NCBI GenBank assembly: GCA_008330645.1
Contig: VLTN01000043.1
Span: 62,001-126,000 of the forward strand
Reading direction: 5' to 3'
DNA: 64,000 nucleotides
Origin: Cafeteria roenbergensis
Lineage: Eukaryota > Sar > Bigyra > Bicosoecida > Cafeteriaceae
This document shows, in pieces, positions 17,804-29,517 of this stretch (position 1 is the first letter of the stretch; every line of letters begins with the position of its first letter). The notes below the pieces were generated by a model. The model saw nothing but the letters and a program-made list of their open reading frames with translations, made no database searches and had not been told where the DNA came from. A program made the position numbers and the translations under genes.

Positions 17804-20756
17804 CTAAATCTCGATTTCGCGCGCCTGGGGCGGCCTGAAGTGCCGCATCTGCGCGCCCGGCTTGGGCGGGCGCATGGGCGCGAACCGCCCGTAGGGCCGC
17901 GGGATGGGAAGCCCCTCGGGGATGTACGCGTTGGGCCTGGCCTCCGCAGTGCTCCGGGGCCCGTCCTCCGCCAGGCGCTCTTCCTTGCGCCTCGCGTCGG
18001 CCTCGGCCTTGCGAGTGGCTCGCAGGTCCGCCTGCACAAGCAGCCGCTCGGCCTGCTCGGTGGGCGCCTGCCCAGCGCGCGCGCGCTCCTCTGCGTCCCC
18101 GAGCGACTCCTCGAGCTGCTGGCGCTCCTCGCCCAGCCTCACGCTGAGCGACTGCCACATTGACATCTCCGACACCACCGCGACGATCTTGCGCGACACC
18201 GAGCGGATCTTCCCGCGGAGCGTGGAGGCGGACTGCGCCTTGTCCGCGGCGCCCTCCCGCCCAGAGGCGGCCTGCTCGCGCAGCTTGTCGCCCAGCGAGG
18301 CCACCTCCTCTAGGATGAGCTCACGCCCCAGCAGCTCCTCCCGCTTCTGCCCCAGGCGGGCCTCCAGCGTCTCCACCTTCTTCCGCAGCGCCGCCTCGTC
18401 CAGGTCCGCCCCCTCCAGGGGCACCCACCGCTCCGTCACGGCCGGATCCTCCAGCTCCGCGCTGAGCCGCGCCGCGGTTTCGGCCTCCCGCTGCAGCTCG
18501 CGCTGCAGCTCCAGCACCGCCTGCGCCACCTTGGGCAGCTCCGGGAACCGCGCCCTCGCTACCCGCAGGTCCCGCTCCAGCTCCTCCTGCCGCAGCCTGA
18601 GAGCTCTGCCGGCCGCCTCGCAGTCGCGAAGGCTCTCCTCGCCCTTCTTCAGCGCCTCCTCGTTCACGGCCGCCTTCTCGTACAGAATGCAGAGCTCGTC
18701 GTTGCGATCGATGAGCTGCACGCCGGCGTAGTTCCGCGCCTCCACGGCCGCCTCGTACTCGTCCTTGAGCGCCAGCATCTCCCGCTCCATCGTGTTGATG
18801 AGCCCGTTGAGCCGGTCGATGGTGACGATCTGCGTCTCGACGGCCCCCTGCTTGCCCTTGTAGGCGCCCTGCTCCTTGTTGGCCTCGATGCGCAGCGCGT
18901 CGCGCTTCTCCGCCGCTCGCTGCAGCGCCGTCTGCTCCTTCTGCAGCGCCGCGTCCTTGGCGGCGCTCTCGTTCCGAAGGATGGACAGCTCGTGGGCCAG
19001 GATCTTTACCCGCTCGCGCCGCTCTGCCAGGGCCTGGGACGCCGACTGGATGGCGTTGACCAGCGCGTTGCGCTCCTGCTTGCCTGCGTCGTACAGCGCC
19101 GTCACCTTGCGGTGCTTGGCCGACGCCTCGGCGACCTGCTTCTGGAGGTCGGCGAGCGCCATCGCCTTGACGCGCGCCTCCTCCTGAGCCGTGGCCTCCT
19201 CCGCCTCGATCTTGGCGAGCTCCCGCTTCTTCAAGTCCCTCGAGGCCTCGATCTTGGCGATCTGCGCGCGTGCGCGGGCCTCCTCCGCCCGCCACCCGTC
19301 CCGCTCCTCCGCCAGTTCGCGCTCCGCCTCCCGGGCCTCCTCCAGCTCCGCGCGCTTGCTCCGCTTGATGTCCGCTCTGGAGCTCAGCCGCAGCGTGAGC
19401 ACGTCCAGCTCCCGCATCGCGTCCGCGAGGGCCTTCTTCTCCTCCGCCTGCTCCCGCTTGCCCGCCTTCACCTGCAGCTCCGCCTCGCGCACCTGGCCCT
19501 CGCCGAGGGGGAGCAGCCCCTTGGCCGCGTTCACGAGGTCGATGCGCCGCTTCAGCTCCCGCGTCGCCCTCTCGTACTGCGACTTGGCCGCCGTGTTCGA
19601 GCTCTTGGTCGATCGCAAGCGCGCGTCGGCCTCCTTGAGCAGAGCCTGCATCTCGCGCTTGCGGCGCGTGAGGTCCTCCTGCTCCTCCTTGACCTCCCGG
19701 ATGTTCCGCCGCAGCTCCTCGGCGTCGCGTTTGCGGTCCTCGATGCGCAGACGGTGGGCCTCGAGCTTGGCGTGGGCCTTGTCCGCCACGGCGCGAGCCT
19801 CGTCCCGCTTGCTGACGTGGTCTGCCGTCTCCGCCTCGGCGCTCGCGATCTTCGTCGCCAGCCGCGTGATCTCCTGCTCGACCTGCGTCATCGCCCTGGC
19901 AACGCTCTCCTTCTGCTTGCCGAGCCGCTCCGGCTCAGCCGCCACGCGCATGCGCTCCTGCTCCAGCGTCAGCGTCTGCGCCTCTCCAGTGGCCAGGTCG
20001 GCCTCGAGTTTGGCCGACCGGGCGCGCAGCTTCTCGCGCGTGGCCTCCATCGCGTCCTTGGACTTGAGCACGGCCGCCGCCTCGTCCTGCAGGAGGGAGA
20101 CGCGCTTCCGCAGCGCCTCCAGCTGGGGCAGCACGGTCGCCTCGTTGCGGCGGCGCAGCGTCTCGACCTCGCTCTCCTTCTCCACTGCGCGCATCGAGAG
20201 CTCGTTCAGCTCCATTCGGAGCGCGCCCTCAGCCGTCTCCTCCTCAGCCTGCATGCGGAGCAGGTCCTCCTTTTTGGCGACCAGCGTGCGCACCTCGCGG
20301 GCCAGCTTGAACGTGGTGGTGTCCGCCCGCTCCTTGGTGATGACGGCCTCGCGCGCCTCGCTTGCGAGCTTGTTCGCCGTCGCAATCAGCTCCGACTCTC
20401 GGTCCCGGATCGACGTGATGGCGGCATGGAGGGACTCGAACTGTTCCCGGAAGCGGTCGGCCCTGCGAGCCGCGCAGGCGGTTGCAAGCGGCAAGCGGCC
20501 AGAGCGGTTGAGCAGCAGGCGCAGCGCTTGCGGCCAACGCGGCGCCGGTGCACCGTTGCACAGCAAACGCGACGCCACCGCGCCCCCTGCCCTTGCCGGG
20601 CGCGGCGTTGGGGCCAGCGGCGAGCGCGGGAAGGCAAGCCTCGCATGGCGCAGCCGTCGGGCACTCTCACTGGTCGGGCGTCAGCTCTCCGGACGAGACA
20701 TGGAGCTCGAGCTGCCTTGCCGCCTCCCCCGGGTCGGGCAGCCTCCCCGATGCCAT
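17804..20756 (-). CDS. CCDC146: CCDC146/MBO2-like ciliary coiled-coil protein, 914 aa, two exons
   Basis: CCDC146 (Chlamydomonas MBO2) is a coiled-coil protein of axonemal and centriolar microtubules needed for normal ciliary waveform. Exon 1 is 20756-20671 and encodes MASGRLPDPGEAARQLELHV. The intron at 20670-20463 has a GTGAGA donor and CAG acceptor. Exon 2 is 20462-17804. Phases match and the total is 915 codons. The protein is coiled coil almost end to end, from about residue 35 to 850. The family-typical C-terminal tail reads RPNAYIPEGLPIPRPYGRFA then PMRPPKPGAQMRHFRPP and ends REIEI; this tail is the main reason for the assignment. The plus-strand frames opposite are shadows. It diverges from the gene at 21185 across 428 bp. 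The main doubt is confusion with another ciliary coiled-coil family that shares the tail. Confidence 0.8.
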
Positions 20757-21184
20757 CCCAGGCACTCAGCTGCTCAGCACTTCCCAGGGCCCGAGGCCAG
20801 CCGGGGTGCCTGGGGCTCTCGGCACGCCGGGTGGCGCAGGCTGCGATTGCTTGCGGGCTGCAAAACATTCTGCGCCTCTGCCCGTTCCCGCTCGTTGGCC
20901 TGCCGTGCCCGACCGCAAACGGCGGCCAACCAGCCACAGCCAACCCTGGCCAGCCGAGACCGCCATGTCGTCGAGCGCGCAAGCAGCTGCAGAATCGTGA
21001 GACATGCACGCGGGCGCGACGTGGGGGGCGCGCGCCATGGCCGGGCCGCCTGCTGCATGCCGCGAATTGCGGGGCTGCTCGTCCAGGCGGCGTTTGCGCC
21101 GCGCGTGCGCACGGGCCGGTGGAACAGCAAGCTTGCGCACGACCGCGTGGGCCGCGCCCGAATCGCTGGACTCCTCGCAGGGCG
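20757..21184. promoter_or_regulatory. Divergent promoter region between CCDC146 and the gene at 21185
   Basis: 428 bp with both start sites. Moderately GC-rich, including the 10-base stretch GCAAAACATT near 20860. No further gene seen. Confidence 0.45.
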
Positions 21185-22258
21185 ATGGCCGCGGCCGAGG
21201 AGACAGCCCGGGCTCTCGAGGCCGAGACGAACCGCGAGGGTGCAACCGAGGCCACACTCCTTCGTGCCAAGGAGGAGTACGTCCTTGCCAAGCGGCACTA
21301 CATGGACCAGTACACCGCCGTGTTCTTCGCGGAGAACCTGGCTCCGAAGCCGACCCCGACGGGGGCCAAGCGCGCGCCGCTCGCAGCGCTGGCCGACGGC
21401 GGCAACATTGAGGGCATGCGCGCAGCCAAGCAGGCTGCGCTGGACGACGGCCGCTCGTTCAAGGCCAGAGCAGCAGCCACCCGCCGCGCCATCGTGTCCA
21501 CCGCACGGCGAACGGACGCCAGCGCCAAGGAGGTTTCCACGCTCAAGGCAGAGCTTGCGGAGGCCTTGGCGGAGCTGAGCCGCGAGCAGGCCCTGCTGGA
21601 GGCGGTTCCGGAGCGCACCCCGCCCACACCGTCAGCCGGGCGCATGGTGTCGACGTCGGCGGAGGCGGAGGCGACCCTGGCGTCCGTCGGCGAGTCGCTT
21701 CGCAAGGCCCAGGCGGAACACGCCCGCGCGTCGGCTGACTGCGAGGCTATGGAGGCCATGGAGGCGGCAGAGGTGGCGCGGCTGGCGGCGCTCCGGTCCG
21801 CCGCGGAGGAGCGGCGGCGCGACGCCACCAGCGGCGCGCAGCAGGTCGCCAAAATGAGCGACTTTTACGACGGCGCCCTGGCGCTCGGCCAGGTCGTGGG
21901 CGGAATCAAGGTGCTAGAGGCCACCGCGTCGCTCCTGCGCTTCGAGCTGGCAACCTCTCCCGCGCCCCACACGCTCTCCATCGTCCTGGCGCCGCGGGCC
22001 GCCGCGGAGCTGTCCACGACTGCGCCGCCCTCAGAGGAGAGCGCAGAGCTCGTCTCTCCGGAGCTGGCCCTCTCAAGGGCGGTGTGGGCGCAGTCCGCCG
22101 CCGTGTCCGCCGACCTCACTCCCGCAACCATTGCCGTGGCGCCCCTTGTCGACGCCGTGCTGGACCGGCTGAGCGGCCCCGCCGCGGTCTCAGCCATCGT
22201 TCACGGCGTTGCCGCTCGCCTCAGCGCCCGCGCGCGCACGCCCGATTCGTTCTGTTGA
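21185..22258 (+). CDS. Coiled-coil protein with small C-terminal domain, possibly kinetochore, 357 aa
   Basis: No firm family assignment. The ATG at 21185 begins MAAAEETARALEAETNREGA; upstream sequence in the frame is promoter. Residues 1 to about 220 are helical with heptads, interrupted by a Pro-rich kink (PERTPPTPSAGR) near residue 145. The coil ends in a segment FYDGALALGQVVGGIKVLE, then a compact alpha/beta region with LLRFELATSPAPHTLSIVLA and a final helix rich in Ala and Val. A long coil ending in an aromatic/Gly-Ile motif followed by a small RWD-like domain is typical of Spc24/Spc25/KNL1-type outer kinetochore proteins, so that is my best guess. It is based on layout, not on a recognised signature. 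It converges on the PH/CH gene. Confidence 0.65.
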   Translation: MAAAEETARALEAETNREGATEATLLRAKEEYVLAKRHYMDQYTAVFFAENLAPKPTPTGAKRAPLAALADGGNIEGMRAAKQAALDDGRSFKARAAATRRAIVSTARRTDASAKEVSTLKAELAEALAELSREQALLEAVPERTPPTPSAGRMVSTSAEAEATLASVGESLRKAQAEHARASADCEAMEAMEAAEVARLAALRSAAEERRRDATSGAQQVAKMSDFYDGALALGQVVGGIKVLEATASLLRFELATSPAPHTLSIVLAPRAAAELSTTAPPSEESAELVSPELALSRAVWAQSAAVSADLTPATIAVAPLVDAVLDRLSGPAAVSAIVHGVAARLSARARTPDSFC

Positions 22259-22627
22259 TAGTCCAGCCCGGTGCGGGCTGCGCCCGTGCTCTCTTGCGTG
22301 AGGCAGCTCCCCGCTCGAGCCGGGCGAGTTGGCTGCTGCTTGTGCGTGCTAGCCCGTGTGCGTTTGTGGCTTGCTGTCCCAATGCGTGCGATTGACCAAG
22401 CTCCACCCCACCTCGTCCCGCTGCGCTGCGCTGCGCCGCGCCATGCAGCCCTCTCGCTGACACACGGGAAGCCTCTCGCCGCGTGTGTTTGAGCGTGCAA
22501 TGCCCGCGGCCTTGGCTCGGGGCGGCGAAGCACAATTCGGGCCGCTCTCACAACAGTGCTGGCCAGCGACGGACGATCCACTCACGCTAGCATGCAGAAC
22601 GGGCGGGGCGGGGCAGGTGCGCGGCGC
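22259..22627. other. Convergent intergenic region
   Basis: 369 bp between two gene ends. Short GTGTGCGTTTGTGG-type stretches are present but no clear repeat, RNA or ORF. Confidence 0.5.
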
Positions 22628-25600
22628 TCAGCTGACGCCAGCGCTTCGCATGGCGCTGGCGAGAGACGCTGCCCACTGAGCGACTCCCGCGCCCTCCACG
22701 GGCACGCGGGGCGCGCCGCCCATTGCACGAGCGCCGGACAGATGCCTGGGCGCAAGACGGAGCTCGAACGCGCCAGGCCCGGTCGCGACTGGCAGGAGGT
22801 GGGCGACGCACGCGTGGCCGTGCACGGGCGCCCCAACGGCCGCCCTTCCGGCGGGGTCCTCACGCTCGCCCGGCAGGCGCAGCGGCGGCATCCCCGCAGA
22901 GCCCACGCGCCAGCACACGCTGAGGGAGCGGACGGCGTCAGCGGCGGCTGGGTCCCCGGCCTCCGCGGCTCGGAGGGCGGCGCTCACCTCGGCGGCTGCG
23001 GCTGCGATGAGCGGGCGAGATCCGGACGCATCCACCGCCGCAACGCGGACCTCGGCGTCGCGCCAGCCGCCGGGGAGGCGCAGACGGAGGGAAATGGGCC
23101 GCGAGAGGGCGTGGAGCCCGGCGCGGCGGCCGGGTGACGCGCGCTGCGCGGAGCTGGGCGAGCCGGCAGCGGGGGCGCCAGCCCTGCGCTCGAATGGCCC
23201 TGCAGGGGAGGCGGGCGGCGTGGGCGGGGCCGCGTGCTGGGCAGGGCGCGGCATGGCTGCCATCACGTGCGCTGCGCCAGACCGGTGCCCTGATGCTCCG
23301 GGTGCGGGCGCAGGCGCGGGGGCCGGGCTTAAGGGGAGGGTTTGCGCCGTGGCTTGGGGGGCGCGGCGGGGAGCGGGTTCTGGGGCTGCTGGCGCGGCCG
23401 CATGCGTGGCGGCCCGGAGGGAGGGAGCGGCCGCCTCGCGGTCGTGGTGGGCGTGGTCGGCGGGCTCGTCAAACGCGCTGACGCTGTCGCCGACGTCGTC
23501 TCCACCCGCTGCGCCCCACCCCTCCTGCTCGGCAGCGAGCGCCGCAGTGGCGCCTAGCGCCGCGGCTTCGGCCGCAGCAGCCTTGCTCTCGTGCGCCCTG
23601 CCCGCCGCGACCGCCGCAGCGGCAGAGGTCGCGCACAGGGGACCCGTCGGCACAGAGAAGCCAGTCTGGCCGGTGAGGACGGCGCGCAGGCGGGCAACGG
23701 ACCACGAGCGAGCCTCCTCCTTGGCCAGGGCCTCTGCCTCCGCGGCTGCACCCGGGGCCTGGAAGCTGAAATCGGCGCTGAACGCGGGCGCAGCGGGTTG
23801 CGCAGTCGCCCCGGCCCCGGAAGCGCGAGCGGCGCCGCCGCCAGCGTGAGAGGGCGATACGGCCGGCGATCCGGCCCCTCTGCCGCTCCGCACCGTGGTG
23901 GGCGTGCCGGGGGGCGAGGGGTTGTCCGTCTGCTCGAGCACGGCCGCCAGCCCAGCGGCGCCCCCCAACACGGCCTCCACGGAGGGCGCAGTGTCGAGCG
24001 GCAGCGAGCCTTCGTACCCCTCCTTGTCCGCCCAGCGGCGGAGCTTGGACCGGGCCCAGTCCAGGGCTGCGCCTCGGATGGCCGGGTTGCCCACGTCGCG
24101 CTTGCGGTCCCTCAAGGCCCTGAGTGCGTACGCCACCAGGCGCACCCCCTCCTGCTCTGCAGCGGAGGGGGCAGGAGCAGCCGCCTTGTCTTCGGCTTCG
24201 CCTGCTGCTGGTGCTGGTGCTGGTGCTGGTGCTGGTGCTGGTGCTGGTGCTGGTGCTGGTGCTGGTGCTGGTGCTGGTGCTGGGCTGGTGCTGGTGCTGG
24301 TGCTGGTGCTGGTGCTGGCGCCGGCGCTGGCGCTGGTGCTGGTGCTGGTGCTGGTGCTGGTGCTGGTGCTGGTGCTGGTGCTGGTGCTGCTGGTGCTGCT
24401 GTAGTTGAAGGGGCCGCCTCGGGCTCGGCCGCGTCAGGGTACATGTCCACTGGCCCTTCCTGGTTGCTGCCTGCAGCGCTGCTGGCCGTGGCGTCGGGCC
24501 CAGCAGCAGCTTCCCCCCTCTCCTCCTGCTCCTGATCCTGCTCCTCCTCATGCTCTTGGTCCTCCTCCTGCTCCTGGTCCTCCTCCTCCTCATGCTCCAA
24601 CTCCTGCTCCTGATCCTGCTCCTCCTCATGCTCCAACTCTTGCTCCTGCTCCTGCTCCTGCTTCTCGCCCGCGTCCTCATCCTCTTGATCCTGCCCAGCG
24701 TCGGCATCGTCCTGCACGCCCGTGAAGGCGGCGTCTTCGCTTTCGCCGCCAGCCGCCGCAACCGACCCGGCCGCGCTGGCTCTGCTGCGCCCGCCCTCCG
24801 GCTGGGCAAACTGCGAGTCCAGGCCCGACCTATCCAGCGCCACACTTCCGAAGGAGGAGGCGGACATGCCGGTGACCATGGAGAACCGGGACGACGCCAT
24901 GGACCGCCCTTCGGCGGCGTCGTCGTAGTCCTCGGCATCGTCCTCGTCCGCGGCGGCCGCGTCGTCCTCGTCGTCGTCGGAGAGCAGGGGCCCGTCAGCG
25001 AAGGCCACGCCACAGATGACGACCACGGGGTCACCGCCACCCCGTGCCGGGCTGACCACCGTGGTGATGGCGGGGCCGGCGGCAGTGTGGCCCTCCTCCA
25101 CCGCCCAGTCCTCCACCGTGTCGGCAGAGGGGAGCGGGCCGGTCGGGGGCGGGAGGCGGGGCAGCGGGCACTCGTGGCCCTTGAGGGCGCGCCTGAGGGC
25201 GTGCAGCTGAGCCAGCGCCAGGTCGTCGTCCAGGAGCGCCGCGCTGACGTCCTTGCTTGCCATGGCGGCGCCGGGGCCCTCGAGGAGCACCGGGGCTCCA
25301 GCGGCTTGGATGGCCGCAGCGCACAGCGCGAGGTTGGAGCGGCGCTGGAAGGCGGTGATGGGGGCGCCGTATGCGCAGCCCAGCGGCAGTCCGCGCTCCC
25401 GGATGGAGGCAGGGACCGCCGCCGTGGGGTCGTCCGCCGCGGCGGGGTCCACGTTGACGCCGAAGAACCAGGCAAGGAGAAGCAGGAGGGGGACGCCGTC
25501 GGCCAGCTGCTCTGCCAGCCCGTGCCAGCGGGGCCAGGCGCCCCCGCCGGCCTCGGGCGGGAGTGGGTGGGCACGGGGCGGGTGCCTGGGCCGGCGGCGC

Positions 25601-28600
25601 CACCACGGGCCCCTGGCGTAGTCCGACGCGGAGCGCAGGCGGAGGCGGAACCTGGAGAGGATTCCGTCCGCCCAAAGCAGCGTGCGCTGAGCGTGGCTGC
25701 GCGCGCGCCGGACGCACCACGCCTCCAGCGTGCAGGCGGCCAGCTGGCCTGCTGCGGCGGCCGAGGCGGCCGGGTCCTTCGCAGTCAGCTCGGCGGGGCG
25801 CGGCGGGAGCGGGGCCATGTCGCTCTGCGCAGCGCCGCGAGCAGCCGGCGAGGCCGCCGCGCCGCGGCGAAGCACCTCCACGACGAGGGCGGCGTTGGCT
25901 TCGGCCTCCGCGGCAGTGGCCGGCTCGTTGAAGGCCCCTCGGAGGCGCATCCGAGGGTGCATGACAACGGCCGCCGCGGTGAGAAGCACCCCGGAGCGGA
26001 GCCCCGCGGGGCCGTCCACGGGCGCGCCGATGGCCAGCGAGTTGATCCAGCGCACGGCGGCGGCGGCACGGCCTGGACCGGCCAGGCGGGAGCTGGCTTC
26101 CGCCGGCTGCACGTCCGAGGCCGACTCCCCGGGCCGAAGCGGCGCGTGGGGCGGGGGCGGGGCGCGCTGCCGGGATGCGACCGGGCGAGGCGCACCGGCT
26201 GCAGCAGCGGCGCCAGCGCCAGGGACCGCTGCCCCTGCTGGGCGAGCACGGCGCGGCGGGGTGCCTCCGCCGCCAGCCCTGGAAGGAGCGCGCGAGGACG
26301 AGGCGGCGCCTCCGCCGCCGCCAGCGCCGCCAGCGCCGCCAGCGCCGCCAGCGCCGCCGCCCCCCAGCACCTCGGCCCACGCGGCGTTGGCAGGCACCGC
26401 CGAATCCGAGGCGTTGGACACAGCCCGGCGGCGCGAAGCGGGCGCCTGGGAGCCAGACGGCGGGCGCCGGCCCCTGCCGTCAACGGAAGCAGCGCCCACA
26501 GCCACGATGGGCGCGGCTTCGCCGCCGGCGGGCGCCCCGACGGCGCCGCCGCCGCCGTCCCGCGGAGCGGCGCCGTCCGCGCGGGAGTCCCGTGAGGCCG
26601 GCGCGCGGCGGAAGCGAGGCACAGCGGGCTTTCTGGCCGGCAGCGCGCCCCCCTCCTGGCCCTCGTCGTCGAAGGTGTGACTGGAGGAGTTGCCGCTGCG
26701 CGTGGGCGATGGGAGGCTTGCGCGGCGGCTGCCGGCGCGGCGGCGACGGGTGGCGGTTCCGGCGCCAGGCCTGAGGGGGGGCGGAGCTGCGCCGGTGCCG
26801 GGCCGGTGGGAGCCAGCCGACGGGTCCACGGGCATGTCGGCCCCGGCAGCGGGGCGGGTGCGGCGGCTGGACCGCACGCGCTGTCCTCGCGATCCGGCGT
26901 CGCTGGCAGCGGACGACGGGCGGCCCTGCCTCGGCTGGTGGCCGGCGGAGTGGCCGGACCCTGCCGCCGCGCCGCCGTCCCGCTGGCCCGACGGTGGCTC
27001 CAGGCTGTGCCTGGCAGGGTCGTACTCCTCGGGCTGTCCGCCGGCCACGGCTGCGCCCGCGCCCGCGCCCGCGCCGGATCCGCCCCCGGCCCTGCCCCCG
27101 GGCCCGCCGGTGGGCCCCACGTCGTGGCCTGTGGGGTGTGCCGAGCGGCGGCCGCCGCGGGCGGGCGACGGGGATGCGCTGGGCGGATCGCGGAGACCGC
27201 GCCTCGGCAGGCGCGACGGCGGGGGCATGCCGCCGCCGGAAGCCGCCCCCGCCGAGCCAGGGGCGGCGGCAGTCGCCCGCTTGTTCGGGGACGGTGTGGC
27301 GGAGGTCGGGGAGGACGCCGGCGATGCGTCCGCGTGCACCGCGATGCGCTGGGAGAGCCTCTCGTGGAGGGCGCGGGCCCCAGTTCGGAGCTCCGCGTCG
27401 GTGAGGCGGCCGAGGAGCGCCTCCACCTGCGTTCGCTCCGCGTGGGGGAGGCGGGCTGCCACCTCCAGAAGGCGCTTGCGAAGCGCCCGCGAGACGTCGT
27501 CGGGGGTGCTGGGGCCCTGGCGCACCGCCGCCTCGGCCTCTGCAGGGGGCTCGCGCCCGCGCCTGGTGGAGGCCGAGGTGCCATTGACGGCGGGGGAGCC
27601 ACCGTTGGGGCTGGCGGGTCCGGGAGCGCGCTGGGCGCCAGCAGGGGCGGGGCGTGCCTTGGGTGGTGTCGCCGGAGCAGCGACAGGCGGCGCCGCACCC
27701 GCCGCGGCGCTGGAAGTCGCCGCCTTGGTCGTCGTCGGCTGCGCCTCGCCGCCTGCCCGCCGGGCGCGCTGCCCAGTGGCGGAGTCAGCAGCAGCACCAG
27801 CAGCACCAGCAGCGGCGGCAGTGGGGGAGGCGGCGGTAGCGTCAACAGCGGGGCTCGACGCCCCGGCAGCACGCGATGCCACCACTCCGTTGGAGTCAGC
27901 GGGCGGGGACCGAGCTGCGCGGGCCGCCGCGTGCATGGAGTCGGTGGTCTCCATAGTGGCCTCCATGATCGTCTCAAGCTCTGCCGGCCCGCTCACGCTG
28001 TCGCCGTCGTCCACAGGGCCTCCCTGCCCCGCGTGCGGGTTCGAGCCGCTGGCCTCGGGGCCGCCTGCCGCCGGCGCCGGCACCGCCCCGTTCCCCGACG
28101 CTGTCCCGCCCGCCGGGGCAGTCGCGGCAGCCGCCGGCGCGGCGCCCGCCGGGCCGCCTGCCGGGCTCTCTGTCGCTCCGGCGGGCAAGGGGGGCGGCGA
28201 CGGGGTCGTCGGCGAATCGATAAGCCGCTTCTCCGTCTCCGCCTGCAGCCGGCGCCTGGCCTCCGCCCGCCTCACCGCCTCGGCCTGCGCGCGCCTGAGG
28301 GACTCCCGCTCCCTGCTGGCAGCCGCCGCCGCGGCCTCTTCCATGTCCTTGCGCTTCCGCGCCAATGCGGCCGCCTCGGCCTCCTTGGCGCCGGCCTCGA
28401 AGGACGATACGTCGCCCCCCCGGAGGAACCGGGCAACGGCGGCGATGGCGTGCAGCCAGTGGCGCAGGGCGTCGGCGGACGGCGCCTGCAGCGTGAAACG
28501 GCGGCCCGGCCCCTGCCTCGACGATCCGACCTTGCCACTACCGAGCGTGTGCAGGTGAAAGGCGAAAGGCGGCGAGTCCTCCTCCTTGGCCAGCGAGAGC

Positions 28601-29517
28601 CCCACGACAGACCCCGTGTCGATGACTCCCTGGGGCTTCTCGCTGTCGCGCTGCTTGAAGTAGGTGAGGCCGCCGCGACGGAGCACGCACCACCGGCGCT
28701 TCCAGCTGCCGCCCGTCTTGCCAGCCTTGCGCAGGAACCCCTGCAGCACAGCCGCGTCGGCGGGCGTCCCGGCCAGGCCTGCGGCCACCTGCCTGGTCGC
28801 CGGCGCCCCCAGCAGCCCCTCCGGGTCCTCGAACGGAAGGCCCCTGGCAGAGCCGGGTTTTCCCGCCGACTCCGGGTTCGACGCCGCGGACGACGCAGTG
28901 TAGGGGGTGCCGGTGGAGCGCGACGCGGCGGAGCTGGCAGGGTGCGCGGGGCTGCCGGGCGCAGAGCCGGCGGCCGCCGGGCCGCCCACACCGAGGAGGG
29001 CTGGCGGGGCAACGCCGTGCTGGGCGGGGTAGCCATGCATGGCGAGAGGCTGGGCTCCGGGCGGGAGGGGCGGCGGGGACACGTTGGGGGAGCCTGCTGG
29101 GGATGCAGCCGAGGCCGCGCTGCCGCCCCTCCGGCGCTGCGGGGTGTGGTGGGCCCTGGGCGGAGTCATCATGAACAGGGCGCCGGGGGAGGAGGGCGCG
29201 CCGGGCACTGGCGGAGGGGAGGGGCCGGGGCTCGCGACGACGCCGCCGCCGCCGCCGCCGCCGCCGCCTGGGGAGAAGTCAACGGGGGGCATGGGCGCCA
29301 GGCCTGCGGCGGGGTGGAGCGGCAGAGCCATCGGGCTGCCAGCCCCGCCGGGCGTGGTGGGGTAAGGGACGCTGGCCGGCGGCTCTGCCGGTGGTGTTGC
29401 TGATGGCGCGCGGGAGGGCTTGCCGTCGCGGCGGCTGCGTCTGCTCCGGAGGGGGGGCGAGGCGCCGAGGCCTGCCGAGCCGGGGGTCGCGCCGTCCTCG
29501 GCCACCTCGCGCCGCAT
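22628..29517 (-). CDS. Giant PH-domain and calponin-homology-like protein, about 2296 aa, one frame break in a microsatellite
   Basis: Probably a membrane- and actin-linked scaffold. I chose the ATG at 29517 (MRREVAEDGATPG); the longer frame starts only from GTG. A Pro/Gly-rich N-terminus leads to a PH domain at about residues 250-370: LQGFLRKAGKTGGSWKRRWC, then VLRRGGLTYFK, GRRFTLQAPSADALRHWLHA. A short charged coil and about 750 disordered residues follow. At about 1150-1450 is a region like paired CH domains: RWINSLAIGAPVDGPAGLRS, LADGVPLLLLLAWFFGVNVD and FQRRSNLALCAAAIQAAGAP. Then comes a Glu/Gln repeat and a Pro-Ala hexamer tract. One T is missing between 24283 and 24284, so the frame shifts; the C-terminal 550 residues continue in another frame to the stop at 22628. 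Restoring one base makes the length a multiple of three, so I treat both frames as one gene. The PH call is good, the CH call moderate. Confidence 0.7.
24203..24401. repeat. (GGTGCT)n hexanucleotide tract with an internal one-base loss
   Basis: About 33 copies of GGTGCT, with a few GGCGCC/GGCGCT variants near 24320-24335. The minus strand reads Pro-Ala repeats on both sides. At 24283/24284 one T is missing (CTGGGCTGG instead of CTGGTGCTGG), which changes the reading frame there and makes one frame run into Gln-His repeats. Confidence 0.9.
24525..24672. repeat. Degenerate CTCCTG/CTCCTC repeat encoding a Glu/Gln-rich tract
   Basis: Imperfect repeats of CTCCTG, CTCCTC and CATGCTC units. On the minus strand they encode alternating EQEQ, ELEHEEE and DQEQE segments just before the Pro-Ala tract of the PH/CH protein. 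Confidence 0.8.

Noticed and set aside
24124-24408. Plus-strand frames with CWCWCW or LVLVLV runs
   Set aside because: They come only from other frames of the GGTGCT hexamer tract.
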